DNA from: Stropharia rugosoannulata | Lineage: Eukaryota; Basidiomycota; Agaricomycetes; Agaricales; Strophariaceae | Assembly (NCBI GenBank): GCA_028532985.1 | Contig: JANCIK010000003.1 | Span: forward strand, 444,001-508,000 | Direction of reading: 5' to 3' | Length of the DNA stretch: 64,000 nt | Shown: positions 11,901 to 22,509 of the stretch, in pieces | Numbering within the stretch: position 1 is the first letter of the stretch | Layout of the letters: each line of letters opens with the position of its first letter | Position numbers and translations under genes: made by a program | Notes under the pieces: generated by a model | Database searches by the model: none | What the model saw: only the letters and a program-made list of their open reading frames with translations | Told to the model about the DNA's origin: nothing

Positions 11901-13096
11901 TCATTGACGATGAGGACGAGGAGGCGTCGGGCTCGGAGGAAGGTTCGTCAGAAAGCACGGATGAGGAGGGAGAGGCGATGAGTATATTGAGAGGCGTGGA
12001 CGGCCATGAGCCGTATGAGGACGGGATGCTGCATGTGCAGGACAGTATGCAGGATGAGGGCCCCGAACCCAAGACGCCGGAGGCGCGCCCTGCTGCGCTT
12101 CCCCATGTTGTGGAGCCAGAACCAGAGCCGGAACCGGAGCCTGCCCTTCCACCTATTCCGGAGGCGGCGTCTGTGGAGTTGATACCTGCGGAAGAGAAGA
12201 TTGTGGAGTCACCGCGGGAGGCGGAAGAGCAAGTGGAGGAGGTAAAACCGGAGACGAAGGTCGAAGAAGTGGAGCCGGCACCAGCGCAGGCTACGCCCCC
12301 GCCGCCCACAAAGTCTGCGCTCCCCAGACAAGTCATCAACACGCGCAACACGCGCGGCAGGCGGGAAAAGTCAGGCGTGCCCGCGCTCGACCGGTACCTC
12401 TCCGATGCGGTCGACGAAGATACCGAGGCGACCGAAGCGGAGCGCGAGGATGAGGACTGGGACTTCATCGAGGCGGCGGACGGCGAGGACAGGAATGGCG
12501 CGAAGGGTACAAGTCTGTTCGCGCGCGGCGTTGTTGACAGGTACCGTCTTGCGGTGTTCAGGAAGGCGTCGACGCCTGGCGGTGGCCGCTCTGGCCAGCG
12601 GGTCGCGTCGGGCATGTCGACCGCTTCGGGGGCGTCAGAGGCGGCGTCAGAGGCGGACTCGCCCTCGCGGCGTCGCGGGCGTGCGCCCGGGTTACCATTC
12701 CGCAAGCAGACGCGCCAGTTCCTGCGGCCAAGATCGCCCCCGCCGTCGTCGTTCACTGCCAAATCGGCGCGGTCTGTGTCTGCGTCTGCGTCGAACACGA
12801 TCTCGGGGTCGTCTGCCGGGGGCATGCTGACGCCGTCGCACTCGGGCGGGAGCACGCTGGGGCTGTCGCATTCGCTCAAGTCGAAGGAATCGGCGATGTC
12901 GATGGGCGCGATGAGCCAGTCGTCGGACCAGTCGAATAATGGGCAGTCAGCGGTATTTGTCGAGGCGCCCGACGGCGTGCGGGGCACGTCGACGAACGGG
13001 CTCGAGGCCAAGTACAAGAACAAGAAGTTGAAAAAGTATAAGAATAATGCGGAAAAGGTGTTTTCGCTGTTCTCGTCCCCGCGTCAGTCGACGTGA
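8988..13096 (+). CDS. AGC-family Ser/Thr protein kinase with N-terminal PX domain
   Basis: Seven exons (8988-9123, 9246-10618, 10666-11190, 11241-11354, 11409-11479, 11532-11566, 11619-13096) join in phase to 1243 residues. The N-terminus reads as a PX domain split by a Ser/Pro-rich insert: YDAHAYSLYIKTPTHNLTLT and KLRNAHPSTKFPALPI, then much later YLTTLSNTPALRMDRLWKRF. The kinase domain starts near residue 421: VLGKGCAGKVLLV glycine loop, ALKAI lysine, YRDLKPEN (about 547), DFGLSKEF (about 567), TFCGTAEYLAPE, VDWWSFG. The end follows AGC style with HPYFSMIDW then YYKRYIPPYIPPIDPS. About 500 Ser/Asp/Glu-rich residues follow, with a Glu-Pro repeat near 12115-12150 and a basic end. PX plus AGC kinase resembles SGK3, suggesting recruitment to phosphoinositides on endosomes. 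This is an inference. Confidence 0.9.
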
Positions 13097-13840
13097 TTCG
13101 TTCATGCTTTTCGCGCGTCCTTGTTTCCTGTCGTCCACCCGCTGTCGAATCTTGAACACGCATTATTTGTCGAACCCTAACAATCCTTTCTATGCAATTT
13201 TTTTTTTCACTCTTTCTACTGTTGAATCTCCATCCATCATCGTCGCTTTATCATACTGCCACCTATTGTAATGGCCCTTCACATTCTCTACTACTACTGC
13301 TGCTGCTACTGCTGCTTCTCTCCTTGTGCGCGCTTGGTTGCTTATGATCCCCTTGTTGACGAGGTGTGGCTTGCACCTTTTCTGTTTTATATATAGCTCT
13401 GCACCCCCTGCTGTCGCGACTAGAACTCTCCTCCCCTCCCGCGCGTTTTAATTATTAGTCCCAGTCATCAGTTGGATTTTATTTTTCTTCCACTCTATGT
13501 ATGATCTGTCTTTTGATCACCACCACCCTACACTCCTACTACACTTGCTCGGACACAAGAAGTAAAAATAAAACATCGTAGCTTTCCATTATTGCTTGCT
13601 TTTTGGCTGGCTGTGCTGTGAGCTCTAGCCTGTGTGGCTCCGCAACACACTGCATTTAACATTGGAGTATGATCACTGGTGGCATGCAGCCCAACGACCA
13701 TCAAGCGAAGGGTTTTGACGGGCTTATAGTGTATATAATTAGCGCTTGTCAATATATCACGTCTTCCTGATTCCTACCCGCGGACAAGCAGCTCCTCGGT
13801 GGCACGGTGTACTGCTGCAACCCCCTCTCTAGTAGCGTAA
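13097..13840. other. Intergenic with microsatellite and CorA promoter
   Basis: A CTA/CTG-type trinucleotide run lies at about 13289-13317 in the kinase 3' UTR. TATATAA at 13732-13738 is 103 bases before the next ATG and is a likely TATA box. No gene is seen. Confidence 0.55.
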
Positions 13841-16505
13841 ATGCCTCGTGAAGACAGCTTGGACGAATCGGAGCGGTCGTTGACGCCTGAGGTCGGCGAG
13901 GAGGAGATGCCAAATATAACGCCTGGCTCACCGGTTTATGGCGGCGGAGAGCCGACGACGACGACGACGGCGACGGCGAACAATGGCCTCCACCATCACC
14001 TGGCCGAGCAGCAGTCGATGCAGGCCCTGGTACGGGTGACGAGTGCCCAATCGAAGAAGTCGGCGCACTCCAAGGTGTCCAGAGCGCACCTGCCGACGTC
14101 GGCGGGCACGCAGCATACACGGGCATCGGGCTGGCCTCACCGCCCTGCACCAGCGCCAGCACCGTTAACACCAACCGACCGCTTCCGCGCGGCGGTACGC
14201 AAAGTCATCGCGCTGCACCGCGGCACGACGCTCCTTCTCGGCGCGGCTGGGATGGGCAGGGAGGGTGGGAGGAACGTGGGCGCGGAGCCGGGGATCGACC
14301 CGCGCCGCGCGGCGGTGGACGCTGCGTATGCGCATATTGCGCAGCGGTGCGCGATTGAGGTTGTTGATTACTCGGCGGTGCGTAGTGCGGTGCGGGGGAT
14401 GGGGAATGAGGAGTTTGTGGAGTTTATGGGGGTGGGGAGCAGTGGTCGGGAGGAGGGGCCGCCGCCGCGGGATGCGTGGGTGAAGGTGCGCTGGATCAAT
14501 ATTGGTGGGGTGAGCTGGGACGTGATTAAGGCGCTTGCGATCAGGTACCGTGCGTGTCTTATTCTTATTCTTTGTGCAACCGTCTTTGGACTGATGTGAT
14601 GATGGCGCAGAGCTGCACCCGCTCGCGCTCGAAGATGTGTTCCACGGGCACTCTGGGAACCGCTCCAAGGCGGACTATTACCCCCAGCACCTGTTCCTGC
14701 GCGTCCTCTGCCACGAGCTGCTCGACGACGATGACAGCGGCGGTGTTAATGCTGATGCGGCATCGGCTGGGGTGACTGACGCGCCGCGCACCGCGTCGCC
14801 CGAGCCCATGGGCGAGTTCGCCACAGAGTCCGAGCTCCAGGAGGCAGACGAGGACATGCTCAAACACGGCGGCGCGCTGCCGACGCCCAAGTCGTCTCTC
14901 TCCAAGCGGCGCGTGTTCAGCCAGCCGCCGCCGATCCTGCCCACCACGCGCGGCGATGTTCATGCCCATCCTGTGTACAATACGCAGAGCACCGCAGTGT
15001 CGGCGCGCACGCACCCTTTCTCCCTCCTGGCGTCGCGCAGCGCGACTGTGAGCCATTTCTTCTCATTTGTATAACTGGCTTTTTTTGATGGTTTAATTTA
15101 ATGGACAGCTGCAGGCCCAGAGCTCCGCGCGCAGAGTGGACGAGGCGGCTGTGAAGACTCTTAAAAAGGTCGGTGTCGTACTCCCTTGACCATCCTTGAT
15201 TATTTCCTCATTGTGCAATAGGGCTCGAGAGTAAATGTGGCGGTTTCGCCTATGTATATTTTCCTCTTCAGAGACGGTTAGCTGCTCTTTTTCTGTCCTC
15301 AGCGTGCCGTCTTTTCATGCAGCGATACGGCGCATATAGGCACTGTTATATCTATCCGCCCAACGCCCAACCTCAATTTCACTATGCCTATATCTTTCCG
15401 GCTCAAGAGCCGCGATACGGTTCTCCGAAAGTCAGCCGACCCCTCGCTCCTTGTACACGCCCTGCTGGATCTCAGTGAGTTATATTCTACCTATCTTAAG
15501 AGTGCTCTTATTCAAGAATCGTTACAGTTGTTGATAAAGCTATCCAAGTCGTGGATCAATACCACGTCAACATAAACAAGTTCGAACGGCAAATTCTGCT
15601 CAGCCCCAAAATGCATACAGTCAAAGAACGTGAGTCCCGCGTCCTTCTGCAGCCTCATGCAGTGAGCATAACACCTAAATGCATATCACGTTTTCCAGTG
15701 CACATCCTGTCCGGCGACCTTATCCTGCATAAGCGCACCCTGGACCCAATCAAGACTATGATATATGCTTTGCGGCGCTACGATGTAGACCGATGCGCGG
15801 CGCTCATCGATACTTCTGATCCCGCAAACGCAAACGCCAAAGTGGTCGGGTTCATGAGCCACAAAGCTAAAATATACCTCGTACGAAGCATAACATTTAC
15901 ATCTCTTCCAGCTAACGCCTGACTAAAATCCCGACAGGCGGACGTCTACGATCATATGGAGTACATCCTTACGAGCCTTGACATGTTTGCGGGAATTGCG
16001 GATAACCTGATAAACTATAGCTTTAATGTAAGCGGGTTTTTTTCTGATCAGAGGGAAGTGCTAAGTCGATAACTTTGATTTACTAGGTTGCCTCGTACGA
16101 AATGAATGAAGTGATGTAAGTGTTCAATCATGCTCCCGTCTTATTTGCAGGCTTAAGACATCCTTAGGCGACGCCTAACTATTGCAACCATCATCTTCCT
16201 CCCTCTGACCGTCTTGACTGGATACTTTGTAAGCTGCACTTCCGCTTCGTGAATGAAAAAAGTATGATAACATTGGTCGACTAGGGAATGAACTTTGATA
16301 CTATGTGGTCCCTACGCCACTCCGATATCTTGTCCGTGATTCCTCTAACATCAACGTGACAAGCCACTAACTCTACCCTTTCCCTTGTAGCTTCTGGGAG
16401 CTTGCTCTACCTATCCTAGTCCTTGTGGTACCTATTGCCCTGATTGGCGATTTGAAGAAAATGTGGCACTATCTGCAAAAACGCAGAGATATACGACATG
16501 TCTAA
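13841..16505 (+). CDS. CorA/ALR1/MNR2-type divalent cation (Mg2+) transporter
   Basis: Multi-exon gene; the first exons are 13841-14549, 14611-15047, 15109-15168, 15222-15276 and 15340 onward. The N-terminus is a long low-complexity cytosolic extension. The CorA body follows: VRWINIGGVSWDVIKALAIR, LHPLALEDVFHGHSGNRSKA, then RDGTVISIRPTPNLNF, HALLDLIVDKAIQVVDQY, SGDLILHKRTLDPIKTMIYA and YDHMEYILTSLDMFAGIADN. The first membrane helix (IATIIFLPLTVLTGYF) leads straight into GMNFDTMW, the selectivity-loop motif, and the second helix is FWELALPILVLVVPIALIG. Such proteins form pentameric channels for Mg2+ in the plasma membrane (ALR) or vacuole (MNR2). The long N-terminal tail fits either. Short exons of this gene around 16080-16210 were followed by frame only. 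Confidence 0.92.
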
Positions 16506-16983
16506 ATTTCTTTCAAACGCTTAAAGGGTACTATATACCACCATACTACACACATTATCATGGCTACTGTAATACTGACTCATTGACCACATTTTCACCT
16601 GCATATACCAACCCTATACACCCTCATTTCTCTTATGTCTTGTTTGTAATCACGTACGGAATGCATATCTATCAGCCAACTACTACCGGCTCCTTTCTGA
16701 CTCTAGGGTTCTGGTGAATCTCAACTTCTTGAAAAGACGTCATGGTTAACAAGCGGACTGAACGTTTTCCCCGCTTTTTCTAGTCTAACTGTAGTCATAC
16801 TTGACAATACACGAGCCCCACGAGCTCCTATGTTTTCTACGTCTTGAGATGACGTCAATAAACTAACGCTCCAGAAGCTCGACGGCGGTTTAAAACTCAA
16901 CTCAAATCTGCAGGGCGCAATTAAAACGCTTCTCTTTTACACATCCCACCAAATACTTAGACCCCCCGATAATCATCTTTACA
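16506..16983. other. Intergenic
   Basis: Nothing gene-like is seen. An AT-rich stretch follows the CorA stop and the rest is the upstream region of the small protein gene. Confidence 0.5.
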
Positions 16984-17395
16984 ATGTCAGGTTCAACTGC
17001 TCAGAGAGTTTCCGACAGGTAATTCAATTGCTTGTACACAAAAATTGGTCTGAACTGATGCCTTGCCGTACAGCTTCGAGGATATCACTCCTGCGCAAGA
17101 CCGATTTGACAAGGCTCCTAATAATGCTCACATTGATATTGATTCCAAGTGATTACTGCCCTTTGCCTCGGAGCGAGACGCGCTGCTAACGATGTCGCTT
17201 CTCAGAGACGAACGGAGCATAGCCAACAGACTGTCTGCGGCCCAGAAACACGATGCAGAGGACAACGAAGATGCAAAAACCATTACCGATCCGCTTGCAC
17301 CTGCGCGGTCTCATGGCAACGAGCCTTCCCGTGGAGCGAAGATAGACGCGCAGCTGCAGAGAGAGGATGAAGAGCTTTTGAAGAAGAAGGACTGA
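16984..17395 (+). CDS. Small conserved fungal protein, 99 residues
   Basis: Three exons (16984-17018, 17074-17148, 17206-17395) with introns of 55 and 57 bases join in phase. The second intron has a clear CTAAC branch site 25 bases before CAG. The product starts MSGSTAQRVSDSFEDITPAQ and ends with the block SHGNEPSRGAKIDAQLQRED then EELLKKKD. This charged, helix-prone C-terminal block (GNxPSxGAxIDxxLxxEDEExLKKK) is a pattern I associate with small uncharacterised fungal proteins. There is no signal peptide or membrane segment. Function is unknown. Confidence 0.75.
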
Positions 17396-17472
17396 AATTA
17401 TATCTCCAGTTAGAGCATTGTACAAGATTTATCTATATACATTAATAAACTTATCGGCAATGTACATATTGT

Positions 17473-18601
17473 CTACTCATCTTTGGCTGGTATACTCGAC
17501 AGGAATTCTGCCAATTCTTTCGCAATGTAGTCGTGGACCTTGCTGGTCGGATGGATGTGATCCACCCAAAATGTGCCGCCCCTACGCTTGACGTCTGCTT
17601 CCTCGAATCCGAAACTAACTGGATTATCCAGCAATGTATTGAACACTTTGTAGGCTGAAAAGAGAAAGACGGAACAGTCTGGATGAGTTGATGCGAATTC
17701 CTTAGCAGCTTCGCGTAGGTCAGTGTTCCACTGCATATAGACTATCCCTGCGGTCTCCTCTGAGCGCGCTCCGACTACAAGCAAGGGCAGAGTGATGAGC
17801 GTGTGCTGCGAGCCAAGTCAAGATTTCTAGGTGAAAGCTCACCGGCAGGGCTACGGTTGATGGGAGGCACATTGATAAATAGGAAGTTGCGCGCCCCGGT
17901 ATTGTATACCTCTTCTTGAATAGAGAAAAGCGTGGTGATTGTTTCCTTTCGATAACCGTACCTTTATGAAAGGCCAAACAGTGATTAGTAGGAAAGCAGG
18001 AAGAGCTAGAACATAATGATCCTACGCGCAATCGTTTATTCCAACCCAAGTAACTGATATCATTAAAGTTCAGAAATCGCGTCGCGTAATCATGGCACAC
18101 ATGAATGACTCACCGAAGAGGGAGTCCTCAGGCGTCCAAGGAGCTGTATCAGGCTTCTCTCCGAGGGTGGGCGCGTACGAGCGCACCTGCCTGCTGACTC
18201 CGGCAACGATATCTCCACCCAGCGCATAGTCATGCACCAGAAGAGGATTTTCGAGCCACTCCTTGCTCTGATCGTCTAGTACGCCAGATGTATGCGGTAC
18301 CCTGGGAGGCACATATCTCGGCCCTGGACGGTATTTCGTTAGGAGATGCCCGACCCAGTTGGGCTCGTTTGGCTCGTTCCAGACGCCTGTTCCAGGGAAC
18401 TCGGCGCTCAGCGGGTCAGCAGGAGTTGGTGCAGGCACGTCGGAACCGAGAATATCGTCTACGGAGCTGTACGAGTCGCCGCTGGGATAGGTGTCAGTGC
18501 ATATAGAACATCAGTTCATGACGTTTTACGAACAAGATAATCAGGTGGCGGATCGCAGCGAACCCTCGCCAGGCAGATCCGACGTTGTAGATCGTCGACA
18601 T
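17473..18601 (-). CDS. GDSL/SGNH esterase, CE16-like
   Basis: A minus-strand multi-exon gene. It starts MSTIYNVGSAWRGFAAIRHL and splices to GDSYSSVDDI, where the Ser of GDSYS is the expected nucleophile. Further blocks are EPNEPNWVGHLL, TWVGINDCA (block III, Asn), LFINVPPINRSP, and the final exon with FWVDHIHPTSKVHDYIA, which supplies the catalytic Asp and His (D-x-x-H). The order of blocks I, III and V is that of SGNH hydrolases, and the NWVGHL and INDCA forms resemble fungal CE16 acetyl esterases. No secretion signal is visible at the chosen start, unlike typical wood-degrading CE16 enzymes, so an intracellular enzyme or a missed upstream exon are both possible. Exon borders inside are approximate. 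Confidence 0.83.
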
Positions 18602-18860
18602 GGTGGTGCAAGTGCAGGCAAGTCTCGCACGCTGATTCGAACGATTAAGCTCTTGCACACCTCTGGTATTTTTTGGCTCCGCAGCAAGCCTTTCGGACAT
18701 TCGCGTCTGCTATATGGCAGTAAACCGTTGCCTCTAACTTACACAAAGAGCAATTTCATTGACACGAAAGTGGCAAGGTGTGGGCATAATCGTCCATAAG
18801 TCCAACAAAAGTCTATGAATTATTATATGCATTAATGGCCTCGTATCAAACACATATGGG

Positions 18861-19700
18861 TCAAAAGCCATCGAGACACTCATCGAATGAAGAATCAGAA
18901 GATCGACATTGACTGGTGGCACAGTAATCCATTTCCTTCGCAACACAGTCAAGGCCCAAACCCACACCTGGACCAACGCCGGTGCCCAACGTGCTCAGGT
19001 CGGGTTTCTCGTTCATGACATCAGCAAAGTTCTCCACGCGCCGCATGATCCCATTAGCAAATTCTCTCCTCAGCTTCTTCTGTCGATGCGGAGGACGACG
19101 TTCATTTGGGATCCTCTTCCGCGTCAGGGTCGGCGAGGGTGACAGAGAAATGTGCATGGACAGTGCGATTGGGGTAGGCATATCGGGTCCGGAAAGAGGA
19201 GCGTCTAGGCATGTCTCGGTGGCTGCGCCGTGGATGGATACGGGCCCAACGTAACAAGGCTGGGGATAGGCAGATTCAAACTGCCTAGATTGTGCTTCAG
19301 ATGAAGGAACGCGGTCCGCGGGGGGCATTGGCGAAACCGGGGCTGTACTTGGATAACTTAGAATGTCATCACCACCATCAGAAAGAGTGTATCCCGTCGG
19401 AAAGAAATATCCGGTGTCTATGTCTCGTTCCCCTCGCTCCGGAAGGGCAAGTGAGTTGGGCAGAACATCGATTGGCTTGCGATCGTAGGAATGAGAGGAG
19501 TGGGTCATCCCAAACTGGATCAGCGAGGGTGTTGGAGGGAAGTGGACATGCGGAGAGTCTAAAACAGGAATGTGGGACGATGCGAAGGGCAGTTCTCCAG
19601 TGTACGGTATGTCGGGGTCAAGGGGGTCGCCCTCGTCGCATGAATGACAACTGTCATCAGGCAGAGGCGAACAATTCTTCAAGATAGGTCGGGGTGACAT
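18861..19700 (-). CDS. Uncharacterised SPHVHFPP-family protein, copy A
   Basis: A single-exon ORF of 279 residues starting MSPRPILKNCSPL. It shares with the gene at 21229-22509 an ordered set of motifs: SPHVHFPPTPS (residues 49-59), SYDRKPI (71-77), LPNS and LPERGER (86-92). A second block, LTRKRIPNERRPPHRQKKLR, is basic and could be a nuclear signal. The protein is otherwise Ser/Pro-rich and looks disordered. I know of no function for this family. It is transcribed in the same direction as copy B, about 1.5 kb away, so the two probably arose by an old duplication. Confidence 0.7.
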   Translation of the reverse strand: MSPRPILKNCSPLPDDSCHSCDEGDPLDPDIPYTGELPFASSHIPVLDSPHVHFPPTPSLIQFGMTHSSHSYDRKPIDVLPNSLALPERGERDIDTGYFFPTGYTLSDGGDDILSYPSTAPVSPMPPADRVPSSEAQSRQFESAYPQPCYVGPVSIHGAATETCLDAPLSGPDMPTPIALSMHISLSPSPTLTRKRIPNERRPPHRQKKLRREFANGIMRRVENFADVMNEKPDLSTLGTGVGPGVGLGLDCVAKEMDYCATSQCRSSDSSFDECLDGF

Positions 19701-21228
19701 TATTCGCAGATATGCTATTGCTCTTTCAAAATCTATACTGAGATGTTTGGCTGACGCAGTTTGAGGATATTCCCCTTAACCTCAAGCAGGGGTGTGTAGA
19801 AGAAGACACTAAGACTGCAGTCAAGTGGTCTGTTAAGCTATTGAATAACTCATGGTGGACACGGAAGAACAAGAGTGATTCACCGGAATATGATTTACTG
19901 TGAAACTGAGGACATAATCTTGTCGATTCGAGCGAGTTTGAAATGAGTCGACCAACAGGCCGTCTGGTTAATATTTATCACAGCATTCTGAGCGCGGCAT
20001 TAAGGTTTGGTAATAACAGGCGATTACAATGAGGCAGCAAGTTGGTCGGACGATCAGGCAATTTTATAGACAGAAGGAGGCATGACGATGGATGTTGTTT
20101 ACCATGTGTTGTGGAGCTAGGTCGCTTTTTACGTGTCTTGTTTTCCTGTGTTATCCCGGTCCTCCGTTCTCACGAACATACGTCACCGTCCACCATCGAC
20201 ATAAATACAACATACATACAAGTTTCGCCTCGCTACGCTGCGGCTTAGGGCGTACACACTAAACAAAGAAGTATGTAAGTAATGTTGTGAAGCATTTGTA
20301 AATAGTATAACATGAAGCATCACGGCACCGTTAACGCGCTGCGCAATCAGTGCGCATTGGGCGCGCTGGCGCGCGCGGTGCTTATAGGCTCATAAAGTGC
20401 CAGCCACCGATTGGCCGCTGATGCAAAAGTTTGGCAAAAGTACGATAGTAGTGCTACACACATAGCGTACTACATATGATTGGGTTGGTCGGCGGTATCA
20501 GATAATGCATTGCATTTCACCTCCTTTTGTCACTCCATAACCAGCTCAAACCCAGGTCTGCATGCCGCGACTCCGTCAGCCAAACACCTACATACAAAAG
20601 CGTGTCATAATTATAAAGATATGGGGTAATAACTCGTTGACAACTTGAAGTTGAAGCTTGAAGCTTGAAGAGTGTGTTAGAACGCACTTTGTCTTTACAA
20701 TACAAAATTGTAAACGGCCCTTGTCTGAGGATACATTTAACGAGAGCAGCTTATTTATTGAGGCTGACACAAGTTTGGATTACATCCTTTGGCTGTGCAC
20801 CCCTCATGATTAGCTTCATATCAACCGGCGGACTCTCCTTCCGGTGTACCAGGTTAATAATATTTTGCTTTCCTACTCCGTTCAACTTATTTGCGTACAC
20901 GCCACTAAAGACCAGACCATAATCACCGGATCCGCTACTACCTAGTGAATACACACACTCATAGAGTTACTTGCATTGTAGTTTCAATCTTCATGTCACT
21001 TGTACCAAGAAATTATACGATTATGGGAGCTAGTAAATCAACTTTTGAATTTTATACGTACACGAAGTGCAGTTCATGGGTTATCAAACAACTGGCAGAA
21101 AGCCCGCGACTCCAACAACAACAATGGAAATTTCTTTTCAACGAGCTCGCATCCTTCTACAATCATGTACTCGATCCACATCCGTCGCACATGAGTCAAT
21201 GTCCTTCACAGATACCGCTATCCACCCA
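19701..21228. other. 1.5 kb spacer between SPHVHFPP copies
   Basis: Holds a GC-rich, near-palindromic stretch at about 20330-20385 (GCGCTGCGC, TGCGCATTGGGCGCGC) and a short tandem TTGAAGC run at about 20644-20670. A minus-strand ORF at 20751-20954 is not convincing as a gene. Confidence 0.5.
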
Positions 21229-22509
21229 CTACGCACGTACCACAGGAGGGGGATATTGCAGACCCGCACCTGACAAAGCGGCGGCGAATGATGGGAACGC
21301 AGCAAAGGGGTCGTTTGGCGAAGGCGCGGTAAAATCCTTGCGCACAATTGTCGACATCCTACCAAACGACTTGCTTACGCCGGGGCTCATCAACCCCTCA
21401 CGAATCTTCTCCAAAGTCGCACCAGGCTTAGGCAGTCCGGGTGACCACAGAGCGCCGTCAGCGCCGGCATACATAAGCGGGGGCTGGCTTGCAGACCGGA
21501 CGGTCATGTCAAGCTTCTCTTCATATTCGACAGCCGACTCCGGGTATTCCAGAGCGGTAACCATAGGTTCGTCGAAGTCGGCTGAGGCCTCACTTGCGGA
21601 GGGCTCAAGGGATACAACCTGCCAGAATTCCTGTGATAGGCTGTCCATAGGAAGCGGTGCTGGCTTGTGAGCCCGCTTCAGGGAAGTGGCTGGCGGACTG
21701 AACAACCCTTTTGGAGGCGGTGAGTTGGGTACGGGCACAATGCGGGGCGGGGAGAGCGTCAGGTTCTTCTTAGAACGCCTACGCTCCTGGACTGACTGCG
21801 CACGGGCGCGCGTACGAGCAGAACCGCTGGGAATCGCGCCCGACCGCGTCATCTGCCTGCCCCTTGTATCCATTTCATCGACTGCTCCCGAAAGCCCGAG
21901 CTCCTTTACTTCCGTGGGGGTAATAGGTGCCGAGGGGTAAGGGGACCTCGGGTATGACGAAAGTGCCTTCTCAAGGCTCTGGCTGGGGCGAGTAGCACCC
22001 CGCGTGCTAACGATGGACGCAAACCGTATGGTGTTCGCGGCTGTCCTGTTGTTAACCTTAGCAGCGGGCAGTTTAGGCGACCGGGGATCCTCAAACTCCG
22101 TGATGACCGGCGAAGACATATACGACAATGTGCGGAATGCCTTGGGCACGGGCTGCAGCCTGAATCCATCGATAGAAGGCGAGTACACGCGTTCACCCCA
22201 CCCGGGTAGAATCAAAGGGTTAGGAGACACTGAGATGGGCGCACGATCATAGGAGTTTGATGAGTAAGCCGTGAATGTGGCTATAAGCTGGGACGGCGAA
22301 GGAGGAAAGTGGACATGGGGCGACTTGATGGCCTGTGTTGTGGACGGCGACGCTTTCGCAGAATAGTTGGCAGTTTGAGCAAATGCGGCGGCCCTCGGGG
22401 ACAACGCAAGCGGTTCAGGGCGCCTCAAGACGGAGCGCGACGCGCCATTTTTGACAACAGTGCGGGCATTGAGGCCATTACGGAGGATAGATTGTGTCTG
22501 AGTAGCCAT
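21229..22509 (-). CDS. Uncharacterised SPHVHFPP-family protein, copy B
   Basis: A single-exon ORF. I place the start at MATQTQSILRNG (22509), giving 426 residues, because the 30 residues upstream look like leader. Shared motifs with copy A: SPHVHFPPSPS (63-73), SNSYDRAPISV (85-95) and LPGWGER (101-107). The C-terminal part is unlike copy A and ends with FGRMSTIVRKDFTAPSPNDP then FAAFPSFAAAL, which looks conserved rather than random. Composition is Ser/Pro/Ala-rich with Arg clusters (SARTRARAQSVQERRRSKK), so mostly disordered and possibly nuclear. SILR at residues 7-10 matches the protein phosphatase 1 SILK docking consensus ([GS]-I-L-[RK]); this is suggestive only. Confidence 0.75.
   Translation of the reverse strand: MATQTQSILRNGLNARTVVKNGASRSVLRRPEPLALSPRAAAFAQTANYSAKASPSTTQAIKSPHVHFPPSPSQLIATFTAYSSNSYDRAPISVSPNPLILPGWGERVYSPSIDGFRLQPVPKAFRTLSYMSSPVITEFEDPRSPKLPAAKVNNRTAANTIRFASIVSTRGATRPSQSLEKALSSYPRSPYPSAPITPTEVKELGLSGAVDEMDTRGRQMTRSGAIPSGSARTRARAQSVQERRRSKKNLTLSPPRIVPVPNSPPPKGLFSPPATSLKRAHKPAPLPMDSLSQEFWQVVSLEPSASEASADFDEPMVTALEYPESAVEYEEKLDMTVRSASQPPLMYAGADGALWSPGLPKPGATLEKIREGLMSPGVSKSFGRMSTIVRKDFTAPSPNDPFAAFPSFAAALSGAGLQYPPPVVRA

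Noticed and set aside
11662..13023. Long minus-strand ORF of 453 residues opposite the AGC kinase tail
   Set aside because: Ser/Gly-rich mirror of the GC-rich, Asp/Glu-rich coding strand. No start, no motifs.
20330..20385. GC-rich near-palindromic stretch as a possible origin or element
   Set aside because: The repeats are short and overlapping (GCGC-rich) and do not form a single perfect stem.
20751..20954. Minus-strand ORF of 67 residues with a balanced composition (GSSGSGDYGLVFSGVYANKL)
   Set aside because: No start context, no splice-linked exon in phase and no family match. An upstream ATG region at about 20990 does not join in frame.
20945..21670. Plus-strand ORF of 241 residues
   Set aside because: Its coding-looking part is the antisense of SPHVHFPP copy B, which has the better protein and motifs.
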